Part shown: positions 33,068 through 41,054 of the stretch, one piece after another
How the letters are laid out: each line of letters opens with the position of its first letter
Position numbering within the stretch: position 1 is the first letter of the stretch
Origin: Microbulbifer sp. MKSA007
GTDB taxonomy: Bacteria > Pseudomonadota > Gammaproteobacteria > Pseudomonadales > Cellvibrionaceae
DNA length: 64,000 nt
Direction of reading: 5' to 3'
NCBI GenBank assembly: GCA_032615215.1
Contig: CP128431.1
Span: 372,001 to 436,000 of the forward strand
The notes under the pieces: model-generated
Databases searched by the model: none
Told to the model about the DNA's origin: nothing
Seen by the model: only the letters and a program-made list of their open reading frames with translations
Position numbers and translations under genes: made by a program

Positions 33068-34309
33068 TCAGTTAAATCTCTGTGGATCGTAAGGGCTTAT
33101 ATCGTTATTGGGGCGTTTTCCGCTGATCAGATCAGAGACCAGCCGCCCGGTTTTTGGACCGCCCGTCAGGCCGATGTGGTGGTGTCCGAACGCTGCATAC
33201 ACACCGCTCTTGCCCACTTCACCGATGAGGGGGAGACTGTCCGATGGCGCAGGGCGGAAGCCCAGCCATTCCTCTTCGCTTGACGCTTCCAGATGCGGGA
33301 AGCTCTCGCGAACCTTTTTCCGTAGCAGGGCCAGAGGTGCTTTGGAGGCACCAGCTTCCAGCCCGCCAAACTCAACAACACCAGCACAGCGCAAACCTTG
33401 TGCCATTGGCGTTGCCACGAACTTGCCAGAGGCAACCATGATTGGCTGGTTCGGCTGTTCGCTCGGGTTCTTAAATAGGATGTGGTAACCGCGCTCAGCT
33501 TCCAGCGGCACCTTGATACCAAGCTTCTTCATCAAAGGCTTGGACCAGACGCCGGTTGCCAGAACCGCGCGATCACATTCAAAACGTCCTTTGTCGGTCA
33601 TGACGGCTGAAATTGAACCGCCCGACAACTCAAAGTCCTTCACCTCAGCTTGCACAAACGTGCCGCCCATTTCGGTGAAGACTTTCACCAGATCCTGCAC
33701 ATAAGCGCCTGGGTCCTGAATGAACCCGTGATCGCGCATCAAAGCCAGCAGCTTGATGTTTTTGCTCAGGATTGGTTCCATCTCATGAACTGCGTCACCT
33801 TCAATCAGTTCCGGCACAAAGCCGGCATTGCGGCGCAGTTCCCAGGTGTACGCATCTGCTTCAAATGCGGCTCTGTCGTTGTAGGCAAAGCTATAGGTGC
33901 TTTCCTGAAGCCACTTTTCAGCACTGGTTCCGTCCACCAATGCATGGTGCTGGTCTACACTGTCGCCCACAATCGGGGTCAGGCCCTGCGCAATACGGCG
34001 GGTTTCCTTATCCGTTGCGTGTGACAGATAGCGTGTCAGCCAACCCGCCAGCTTCGGCAGATAACTCCAGCGCAAAAACAGCGGAAAGTTTGGATCCAGC
34101 AGCAGCTTTGGGCCTTTGAGAATGAGACCCGGCGCTGTGACAGGCGCCACGGAGCAGCTCGCCAGAACGCAGGCATTGCCGAAGGACGCCCCCATGCCAG
34201 GTTCGCCCTTGTCGATGAGGGTCACATCATGACCCTCACGCTTCAACCATAAAGCTGCTGAAACACCTACAATCCCTGCGCCGATGACAACGACATTATT
34301 TTTATTCAT
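33068..34309 (-). CDS. D-amino-acid dehydrogenase-like FAD oxidoreductase (DadA family)
   Basis: A 413-residue flavoenzyme of the DAO superfamily. The FAD motif VVVIGAGIVGVSAALWLKREGHDV opens the protein, with DKGEPGMGASFGNACV near 36-50. The substrate-domain segment YHILFK and the C-terminal WLGFRPAPSDSLPLIG and FGHHHIGLTGGP complete the DadA pattern. It should oxidise a D-amino or secondary amino acid to the imine or keto acid, passing electrons to quinones. Its ATG overlaps the stop of the enolase-superfamily gene (ATGA), so both are coupled, and a racemase or epimerase followed by a D-specific dehydrogenase is a common pairing. Confidence 0.9.
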   Translation of the reverse strand: MNKNNVVVIGAGIVGVSAALWLKREGHDVTLIDKGEPGMGASFGNACVLASCSVAPVTAPGLILKGPKLLLDPNFPLFLRWSYLPKLAGWLTRYLSHATDKETRRIAQGLTPIVGDSVDQHHALVDGTSAEKWLQESTYSFAYNDRAAFEADAYTWELRRNAGFVPELIEGDAVHEMEPILSKNIKLLALMRDHGFIQDPGAYVQDLVKVFTEMGGTFVQAEVKDFELSGGSISAVMTDKGRFECDRAVLATGVWSKPLMKKLGIKVPLEAERGYHILFKNPSEQPNQPIMVASGKFVATPMAQGLRCAGVVEFGGLEAGASKAPLALLRKKVRESFPHLEASSEEEWLGFRPAPSDSLPLIGEVGKSGVYAAFGHHHIGLTGGPKTGRLVSDLISGKRPNNDISPYDPQRFN

Positions 34310-35444
34310 GCAGCCCCCATCACCGCACTCTTGGAAATCGCATAGTGCTCGACTTTTTCCAGATCCGGCCGCCCTCCCAAGCCTGCCGTTTGCGGAACGA
34401 TCACATCGCCGCCTCTGGTTTCAAATGGCGTTTCCATAAGGTCTTCTACTAGGAAGTATTTTGCCTGATAAAACTCACAAGCTAAAGTGATTTCTGGCGT
34501 TGCAGCAATCATGTGCGTTCCGGCGAGGTGGGCGAGACCAGATTCAAACATGTCGCCGCCATAGGCGCTCATACCTGCAGTTGCAGCCATGCGGGCCACG
34601 GTTTGAGCCCGAGTCAAGCCTCCGGTCTTCATTATTTTGACTGAAACGCCATCAGCTATCCCCATCTTAATCGCGGTCAGCATATCCTCTGGCCCAAAGA
34701 TGCTTTCGTCCGCCAGAAGCGGCACATCGATGGAATTTCGGATAGTTGCCATAAGTTCCCGAAGGTTATGAGCAACCGGCTGTTCGATAAAATCTGGTTG
34801 AAAAGTCGCAATGTCACGAACGCACGCTAGGGCAGAATCGTGGTGCAGGCCCTGATTGTAATCCACGCGAATGGAAAACTCAGGATAGTTCATGCGTAGG
34901 TGCTCCATACGCATCATATCAAACTCATGTCCCTTGAAGCCGGTTTTGAGTTTGATGATGCGCACGCCATCCTCTTTCAAACGCTCCATCAATGCCAGAT
35001 CACGATCGAAATCAGGATCAGCAATAGAGCAGGAAAGCGGAATGGTATCACGGCATTTGCCGCCCAGAAGCGCCCAGACTGGCAATCCGGAGATTCGGCC
35101 CTGAAGATCTAGCAGGGCAGATTCCAGCGCTGCTTTTGCTTCCGTGCAATGGGCCACCGCTTTTTGAGCATCCTTCATGATCGTGGCGCGCTCACCAATG
35201 GTGCGGCCAACAACGAGTGGGCGGATGTAGCGGTCCAGTGCTGCGAAGCTTGCTTCAGCAGAGCCGGTGAACACGGACCAAGGGGATGCTTCCCCCAGCC
35301 GTTTTCACCTCCCTCCGCCGTTAAGCGGAGGATGATGATGTCTACGGCATGCTCAACGGAGCCGATGCCATGGTCGCGGCGGGCATTGACGGGCAACTGT
35401 ACGTGCCAAACATCCATGCCGATGATCTTCTGTTCTGCGTTCAT
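34306..35444 (-). CDS. Enolase-superfamily enzyme (MLE subgroup), one frame break
   Basis: The gene is read in two frames: 35444 gives MNAEQKIIGMDVWHV to GWG, then the frame is lost at CCCCC 35292-35296. One restored base (sense G) gives GWGEASPWSVFTGSAEAS and a 379-residue protein of normal length. Active-site features of the muconate-lactonizing subgroup are intact: general base pair in IKLKTG, metal ligands in VDYNQG, IEQP and ADES, and the second lysine in VSVKIMKTGG. Such enzymes racemise, epimerise, cycloisomerise or dehydrate carboxylates. The neighbouring D-amino-acid dehydrogenase favours an amino-acid or cyclic imino-acid racemase, epimerase or dehydratase. A sequencing error is more likely than a true pseudogene. 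Confidence 0.88.
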
Positions 35445-35449
35445 GGCTC

Positions 35450-37141
35450 TTATCCCATCCAGCGGCGTACAGGTGCATTTGCTTCTTCAAGAGGCTGGGT
35501 CACAACATCAATCAGTGTTGGACCGTCATGTTCAATCGCCTCTTTGAGCACGCGTTCCAGATCATCCGGGTTTTCAACGCGCCAGCTCTTCACGCCATAA
35601 GCCGCAGCAACGGCAGCCTGATCAGTGCGGTTGAAGTCTACGTTGTAGTAACGTGCATCTGTGTCCGCATACTGGCTCGCTTTGATCCAGCCGTAGTTGG
35701 AGTTGGAGAACACGATGTAAGTGATTGGCGCGCGAGAGCGGCAAACCGTTTCCAGCTCACCACAGGTGAAACCGAAGGACCCATCACCCATCATCGCAAC
35801 CACTTTGCTGCTTGGACGGCCATACCAAGCCCCCAGCGCAGCAGAGAGCGAGTAGCCCAGAGCACCATGCGCACGGTTAGTGATGAAGTGACGACCAGAC
35901 TGCGGCAGCTGATAATACGCAGAGAAGTAAGGGCAGGAGGTGCCTGGGTCAGAGATGACAGTCGCATCCACCGGCAACACCTTCATCATGGCGTCAATCA
36001 CACGCTCCGGACGGATTGGCGCTTCACCGCTCTGGGCCAGCTTATTGAAGATCTCGAACTTACGCTTCTTAATGTCCGCCACAGCAGCGGCACCACCAAA
36101 GGTGTCTGCGCCCTGATCTTGCTTATCAAGAACCGCGTTGACCTGCTCCAGTGATAGTTTCAGGTCACCAACAACGCCAACTTCAACTTCATAGTTCGCA
36201 CCAATCACCATCGGGTCATTATCAAAGTGAACCACACGAGTTTTAGCGGATGGGGCTTCCCAGCGGGAGGTGGTGGTGGAACCGGCACGGGCGCCCATGA
36301 ACACCACGAGATCCGCGTTTGCCATCGCTTCCCATGTCTCATCCGTACCACCGTTGGAGCCAACGACGCCCACACAGTTTGGATGGGTTTCCGCCAGTGA
36401 GCCCTGACCGGAGATGGAGGTTGCGACCGGAATATCGAGGCGGGTTGCCAGACGGTCCAGTTCTTCCATTGCGCCTGCAATCACAACGCCGCCGCCACAA
36501 ACAATCAGAGGCTTCTTTGCAGAAAGGATCGCATCGACAGCCGCTTCTGCAGCACCCGGAGCCGGAGCCTGACGGTAAGCTGGATAAGAAGTGAGCTGCT
36601 GATCGGCCCAGATGTCGGAAGGGTCAACGGCATCATACTGAATGTCGTAGGGCAGGCCGAGGTGGGCCGCACCGGAACGACCGGTTGTCATCGCACGGAA
36701 GGCTTTACGAACCATACGAGGAATGTGATCTGCACGCTTGATCACGGTGTTCCACTTGGTCAGCGGACGCATCAGCGCTTCCTGATCAACTTCAGTCAGC
36801 GGGTACTTGCCGTATGAGGCAACAGAAATGTCCGTTGTAATGCCAAGCACCGCGTAGGAGCTTTCAGAAGCTTCAATCAGACCCGGCAGAATGTAAGTGG
36901 CGCCACCACCGGATGGCCCCTCACACACACCCGGACGACCAGTCACTCGTGAATACGCATCCGCCATGTAAGTGGCGCAGCGCTCATCACGGGTCAAAAC
37001 GTGGGTCATCTTGTGATCAAGCTTATACATCGCGTCATAGAACGGCAGAGTTGTATCGCCGCAAAGACCGAAAATGTGCTGAACGCCCTGAGCCTCCAGC
37101 ATTTTTACCATGGCTTCGGCACCATTCATCTTATTCGTCAC
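35450..37141 (-). CDS. ThDP-dependent enzyme (acetolactate synthase/decarboxylase family)
   Basis: A 563-residue three-domain thiamine diphosphate enzyme. The N-terminal PYR domain has the activating Glu in LTRDERCATYMADAYSR near 50-65, the middle domain binds a nucleotide-like cofactor in some relatives (FMGARAGSTTT), and the PP domain has GDGSFGFTCGELETV near 447 with the closing NSNYGW of the ThDP motif. Start GTG 37141 has AGGTGA six bases upstream. It heads the minus operon and probably decarboxylates or ligates a 2-keto acid made by the downstream enzymes. It resembles IlvB-like proteins, but no small subunit gene is present, so a catabolic role is more likely than valine synthesis. Confidence 0.88.
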   Translation of the reverse strand: MTNKMNGAEAMVKMLEAQGVQHIFGLCGDTTLPFYDAMYKLDHKMTHVLTRDERCATYMADAYSRVTGRPGVCEGPSGGGATYILPGLIEASESSYAVLGITTDISVASYGKYPLTEVDQEALMRPLTKWNTVIKRADHIPRMVRKAFRAMTTGRSGAAHLGLPYDIQYDAVDPSDIWADQQLTSYPAYRQAPAPGAAEAAVDAILSAKKPLIVCGGGVVIAGAMEELDRLATRLDIPVATSISGQGSLAETHPNCVGVVGSNGGTDETWEAMANADLVVFMGARAGSTTTSRWEAPSAKTRVVHFDNDPMVIGANYEVEVGVVGDLKLSLEQVNAVLDKQDQGADTFGGAAAVADIKKRKFEIFNKLAQSGEAPIRPERVIDAMMKVLPVDATVISDPGTSCPYFSAYYQLPQSGRHFITNRAHGALGYSLSAALGAWYGRPSSKVVAMMGDGSFGFTCGELETVCRSRAPITYIVFSNSNYGWIKASQYADTDARYYNVDFNRTDQAAVAAAYGVKSWRVENPDDLERVLKEAIEHDGPTLIDVVTQPLEEANAPVRRWMG

Positions 37142-37224
37142 AGTGTCACCTATCAGACCCGTCCCACCCGTTAAGCAGGCAATTTACTAAACCCGAAAGA
37201 ATGCAGAATCGATTGCACTCAAAA

Positions 37225-37252
37225 TTGTATACAGCACCATATTCAATATTGA
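37225..37252. promoter_or_regulatory. Candidate GntR operators between the divergent arms
   Basis: TGTATACA (37226-37233), within TTGTATACAG, resembles the TTGTATACAA type of site used by FCD-class GntR regulators. A 10-bp palindrome TCAATATTGA follows at 37243-37252. Both lie between the ThDP operon (start 37141, minus) and the GntR gene (start 37349, plus). Confidence 0.5.
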
Positions 37253-37348
37253 GCGCAGGTCAAATGGAATGTACAGTTCGCATATGACGTGGTAAGTGCT
37301 GAGCCGATTTTTGGGGCCTGCAGCGGCAGGATTGAGAGCGATTTTGGA

Positions 37349-38047
37349 ATGACAAAAGCTGATAGCAACGTGGACCGCATCTACGAAAAACTACGGAAAA
37401 TGGCGGCCTATTTTGAGTTTAAGCCGGATGCCCGTATCAACGAGAGCGCGTTATCCACAGAGTTGGGTGCAAGCCGGACACCACTGCGCGAGGCGTTGAA
37501 TCGACTCGTGGCAGAAGGCTTCCTCACGTTCCAGAGTGGCCGCGGCTTCTTTTGCCGCCCGCTGAGCCCGAAGCTTATTCTTGACCTTTATGAAGCGCGT
37601 GTCGCCATCGAGACGGAGATTGTCCGCCTTGTTTGCCGCCGGGCCAGTGATGAGGAGCTTCAGGATCTGATGGAGTTCCTCAAATCCACGGAGCCGGACT
37701 ACGACAGCTGCGAAGATCCCATGGAGCTTTTGAGCATGGACGAGGCATATCACATGCGCATCGCTGCTCTGTCTCAAAGCAACGAGCTGGTCCGCATTCT
37801 GGAAAATCTGAATGACCGCGTGCGCTACATTCGTCTTGTCGACCTGAAATACCTGCGCGGCAAGACCCCTGTTTCCACGCAGGAGGAAGCCCAGCTTTCG
37901 GCCCACCGTGTGGTGCTGACCGCCCTGATCAACCGGGACGAAGACAAAGCCGTTTCCACCATGCGCCATCATATCGAACGCCGCCGCGACGAGGCCACCG
38001 AAGCCGTGCGCATCGCCTACTCGCAGCTCTACGTTCCAGCCGATTAA
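37349..38047 (+). CDS. GntR-family regulator, FCD domain
   Basis: A 232-residue repressor-type protein. The winged helix lies at about 8-70, with INESALSTELGASRTPLREALNRLVAEGFL as recognition region. The all-helical FCD ligand domain carries the metal-binding pattern: DLYEARVAIET with Arg, the Asp-x3-His in MDEAYHMRI near 140, and a His near 188 (SAHRVV) and 208 (MRHHIERR). ATG 37349 is chosen over an upstream GTG-type extension. It probably regulates both arms of the locus in response to the catabolised compound. Confidence 0.92.
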   Translation: MTKADSNVDRIYEKLRKMAAYFEFKPDARINESALSTELGASRTPLREALNRLVAEGFLTFQSGRGFFCRPLSPKLILDLYEARVAIETEIVRLVCRRASDEELQDLMEFLKSTEPDYDSCEDPMELLSMDEAYHMRIAALSQSNELVRILENLNDRVRYIRLVDLKYLRGKTPVSTQEEAQLSAHRVVLTALINRDEDKAVSTMRHHIERRRDEATEAVRIAYSQLYVPAD

Positions 38048-38176
38048 CGCGTACTCCCGAAGGCGCTTTTTGCTTTCGGGGGGAGGGTACGCGGAAAACC
38101 AAGAGCAAAGCAGCCTGAGGATCCCCAATACTCCGGCTGCTTTGATCCCCCAAATTTAAGGAAGAGGTTTTGAATT

Positions 38177-38938
38177 ATGTCCGTTGAGTATGGAGGCAAG
38201 ACCGTATTTGGTGCCTCGGTCGGCATTCTCATGCTGGAGACCAAGTTCCCGCGTATTTACGGCGATATTGGCAATGCGCAGACATGGCCGTTCCCGGTGC
38301 ATTATCGCGTGGTGCGCGGCGCGACCCCGAACAAGGTGGTGCGCAACGACCCGCGTGAGCTGGTGAATGAGTTTATTGAAGCAGGCCGCGATCTGGTCCG
38401 CATGGGCTGTGACGGCATCACCACCAACTGCGGGTTCCTGGCGCTTATTCAGGATCAGGTGAAGGAAGCCCTTGGCGTACCTGTTGCCACCTCTTCTTTG
38501 ATGCAGATCCCAAGCGTGCAGCAGCTTCTGCCAAAGAATAAGCGCGTTGGCGTCATCACCATTTCCAAAGAAACGCTGACCAAGGAGCACCTGAAAGCAG
38601 CTGGTGCACCTGAAGATACAGTGATCGTTGGTACGGATGGCCTACGCAACTTCACCCGCGAAGTGCTGGATGATTATAACGCCATCAACTTTGAAGATGC
38701 CCGCCTTGATCTGCTGGACGCTGCCGCTGAACTGGTGACCAAAAACGAAGGTATCGGCGCGATTGTGCTGGAATGCACCAACATGGTGCCCTACGCCAAT
38801 GACATCCGCAAACTCACTGGTTTGCCGGTATATTCCATCTACACTTTCGTGAACTGGTTCCAATCCGGTCTGGTTCCGCGTAAGTTCCCGCTGGAACTGG
38901 ATGACCCGCGTTTGAATTTAGCGACCTACGGAAATTAA
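38177..38938 (+). CDS. Aspartate/glutamate racemase-family protein
   Basis: A 253-residue protein of the Asp/Glu/hydantoin racemase superfamily, which also includes maleate isomerase and arylmalonate decarboxylase. The two catalytic cysteines of true racemases are both present: TTNCGFLAL near 87 and LECTNM near 196. The N-terminus reads VFGASVGILMLETKFPR, and a Phe/Tyr-rich stretch (YSIYTFVNWF) lies near the end. GAAGAGG precedes the ATG. It is followed three bases later by proC and should interconvert stereoisomers of the locus's acidic substrate or intermediate. Confidence 0.85.
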   Translation: MSVEYGGKTVFGASVGILMLETKFPRIYGDIGNAQTWPFPVHYRVVRGATPNKVVRNDPRELVNEFIEAGRDLVRMGCDGITTNCGFLALIQDQVKEALGVPVATSSLMQIPSVQQLLPKNKRVGVITISKETLTKEHLKAAGAPEDTVIVGTDGLRNFTREVLDDYNAINFEDARLDLLDAAAELVTKNEGIGAIVLECTNMVPYANDIRKLTGLPVYSIYTFVNWFQSGLVPRKFPLELDDPRLNLATYGN

Positions 38939-38941
38939 TCG

Positions 38942-39772
38942 ATGTCCAAGCCTAGTCAGATTGAAGAGATAAACACAAACGGCCTTGTTTTGCTTGGCTG
39001 CGGAAAGATGGGCTCGGCCATGCTAAAAGGTTGGCTGGAAGCAGGCGTTCTGCCGTCCAGCACCACCGTGATTGACCCTTATCCATCTGACTGGCTCCGG
39101 TCACTGGAAGATCACGGCCTGAACCTGAACAAGACATTGCCAGCAAACCCGGCCGTCTGCATTCTGGCCGTGAAGCCACAGATGATGGGCGATGCAACCC
39201 CTCAGGTGATTGCTCTGGGTGGCGGCGGAACAGTGTTCATTTCCGTTGCAGCGGGCACAAACCTGAATACGCTTCTTTCTCTGGTGGGAGAAGGCAGCCC
39301 AATCGTGCGCGCCATGCCAAACACACCGGCAGCCATTGGCCGCGGCATCACCGCACTCATTCCAAACAACCATTGCTCAGATAATAATCTGGCCATGGCG
39401 CAGGAACTGCTCGCTGCTGTTGGCCAGACTGTGGTGTTAGAAAATGAAGGCCAGATGGATGCTGTGACGGCTGTGTCCGGCTCCGGTCCGGCCTATGTGT
39501 TCCATCTGATTGAGTGCCTTGCCAAAGCGGGTGCCGAGCAAGGCCTGCCAGAAGAGCTGGCCATGCAATTGGCAAAAGCCACCGTTGGCGGAGCAGGGCA
39601 ACTGGCAGAAGATGCCAGCGACAGCCCATCTCAACTGCGCATCAACGTGACATCTCCAAACGGCACAACAGCCGCTGCTTTGGATGTGCTCATGAATGAA
39701 GACAACGGCATGCCACCACTTCTTTCCCGCGCTGTTGCAGCAGCCAAGAAGCGCAGTGAGGAACTGGCTTAA
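38942..39772 (+). CDS. proC: Pyrroline-5-carboxylate reductase family protein
   Basis: A 276-residue NAD(P)-dependent imine reductase. The Rossmann motif VLLGCGKMGSAMLKGW is near 16-31, RAMPNTPAAIGRG near 119, and the dimerisation/substrate segment AVSGSGPAYVFHLIE near 176 with a C-terminal GTTAAALDVL. This is the ProC fold that reduces 1-pyrroline-5-carboxylate to proline. Its place in a catabolic locus, three bases after a racemase-like gene, raises the option that it reduces a different cyclic imine, for example one from the D-amino-acid dehydrogenase. A terminator follows. Confidence 0.88.
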   Translation: MSKPSQIEEINTNGLVLLGCGKMGSAMLKGWLEAGVLPSSTTVIDPYPSDWLRSLEDHGLNLNKTLPANPAVCILAVKPQMMGDATPQVIALGGGGTVFISVAAGTNLNTLLSLVGEGSPIVRAMPNTPAAIGRGITALIPNNHCSDNNLAMAQELLAAVGQTVVLENEGQMDAVTAVSGSGPAYVFHLIECLAKAGAEQGLPEELAMQLAKATVGGAGQLAEDASDSPSQLRINVTSPNGTTAAALDVLMNEDNGMPPLLSRAVAAAKKRSEELA

Positions 39773-39796
39773 GCACCTCTGATTTCGCCGAGTTTT

Positions 39797-39835
39797 AAAA
39801 CCCCGCTTTCCATCAGGACGGCGGGGTTTTCTTTT
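39797..39835 (+). terminator. Intrinsic terminator after proC
   Basis: AAAACCCCGC and GCGGGGTTTT form a 10-bp stem with a 14-base loop, followed by CTTTT. It lies 24 bases after the proC stop and ends the gntR-racemase-proC arm. Confidence 0.85.
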
Positions 39836-39897
39836 ACTCTCCCGCAACTGTCAGAAACAGGCTTGACCAATTTCGATTCTTATATAACCATACGGTT

Positions 39898-40251
39898 ATG
39901 CAACAACTAAACCAGACACCCCAGCCCCAAAATCTTGATGCCGTGTTTGCAGCATTGGCCGACCCCACCCGCCGCGCGATCCTGACACGGCTCGCGGGTG
40001 GGGAGGCATCGGTCAATGAGCTGGCTGAGCCATTTCGCATGAGCCAGCCCGCAGTCTCAAAGCATCTGAAGGTTCTGGAGCGGGCAGGGCTGGTTGAACG
40101 CGCCATAGACAAACAGCGCCGTCCGGCCCGGCTCAAAGCCGCACCCATGCGTGAGGCCGTCAAATGGCTGGAAGAGTTTAGCAAGTTCTGGTCAACCAGC
40201 TTCGATCAGCTGGATGATCTTCTGGAGGAATTGAAGAAATCCGAGAGTTGA
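39898..40251 (+). CDS. ArsR-family transcriptional regulator
   Basis: A 117-residue winged-helix protein: DAVFAALADPTRRAILTRLAGGEASVNELAEPFRMSQPAVSKHLKVLERAGLVE covers about residues 11-65. It lacks the cysteine pair of metal sensors. The gene starts right at an ATACGGTTATG junction after an AT-rich promoter. The following SRPBCC gene, 13 bases on, is the standard partner of this ArsR subgroup; the regulator probably controls both genes. Confidence 0.9.
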   Translation: MQQLNQTPQPQNLDAVFAALADPTRRAILTRLAGGEASVNELAEPFRMSQPAVSKHLKVLERAGLVERAIDKQRRPARLKAAPMREAVKWLEEFSKFWSTSFDQLDDLLEELKKSES

Positions 40252-40264
40252 GGAGGGAATGGGA

Positions 40265-40771
40265 ATGAGCGAACTACCAACCTATGTTTTGGAACGCACC
40301 TTTAACGCCCCACGCGAACTGGTCTGGCGCACATGGACTGAGCCAGATCTAGTCTCCCGCTGGTATGGCCCAAACGTGGAGAGCATTCCGCATAAGATGG
40401 ATGTGGAGCAGGGCGGCCTCTGGCTGCACGAAATGAAGTGGGGTGACAACTCCAACTACCAACGTGCTGAGTACATCGAAGTCTCAAAGCCTGAAAAGCT
40501 CGTTTGGCTTCATTCCAATGCTGATGAAAACTGGGAGGTCGCAGGCAATCCCATGATGCCTGACTGGCCACGCATTCTGCTGACCACCGTGACCTTCGAG
40601 GAAAACGGCGACCAGACCAACCTCCGCCTTACATGGGTGCCCCATGATGCCACCGAAGCCGAAATCACCTGTTTCGAAGCTGCCATCAGCGGCATGAACA
40701 AAGGCTGGAACGCCGGCATGGCCCTCCTGGAAGACCTCCTCGCCGAGCTTCAGGCAAGTTTGACGGCGTAG
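40265..40771 (+). CDS. SRPBCC/AHSA1-domain protein
   Basis: A 168-residue START-like (AHSA1) protein. It begins LPTYVLERTFNAPRELVWRTWTEPDLVSRWYGP, the family opening helix-grip segment, and ends in a long helix, GMNKGWNAGMALLEDLLAEL. ATG 40265 is chosen because GGAGGG is 7 bases before it; the earlier ATG at 40259 is too close. These proteins bind small hydrophobic ligands; no enzyme activity is evident. Co-transcribed with the ArsR gene. Confidence 0.88.
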   Translation: MSELPTYVLERTFNAPRELVWRTWTEPDLVSRWYGPNVESIPHKMDVEQGGLWLHEMKWGDNSNYQRAEYIEVSKPEKLVWLHSNADENWEVAGNPMMPDWPRILLTTVTFEENGDQTNLRLTWVPHDATEAEITCFEAAISGMNKGWNAGMALLEDLLAELQASLTA

Positions 40772-40795
40772 GGTGGATTGGAGACCTCTCCTCAG

Positions 40796-40829
40796 CCCCG
40801 ACCTCTCCCTAAGAGGCGGGGTTTTTCTT
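40796..40829 (+). terminator. Intrinsic terminator after the ArsR-SRPBCC pair
   Basis: CCCCG-A-CCTCT pairs with AGAGGCGGGG (one bulged A), followed by TTTTTCTTT. It lies about 25 bases after the SRPBCC stop. Confidence 0.8.
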
Positions 40830-41054
40830 TGGGTTGATTGAGGTCTTTTGACGCATAGGTAAGCAGTTTTTACGCAGAAATCTGCCCTATCGGAAACATT
40901 ATAAGTAATTGTTCTGATTATATTTCTGCATATTACCGAGCGGAATAGATCAAAATTTAATTTGTTATTAGTAAGTCCGCCATACCCCTAAAACTAACAG
41001 TGGTATTCTTAGAAAATACCCGCAGCGGAAAATAAGAATATTTATGGGGCACTA

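Noticed and set aside
35450..37141. Biosynthetic acetolactate synthase (ilvB)
   Set aside because: No small regulatory subunit gene and a catabolic setting under GntR control; a decarboxylase or carboligase is more likely.
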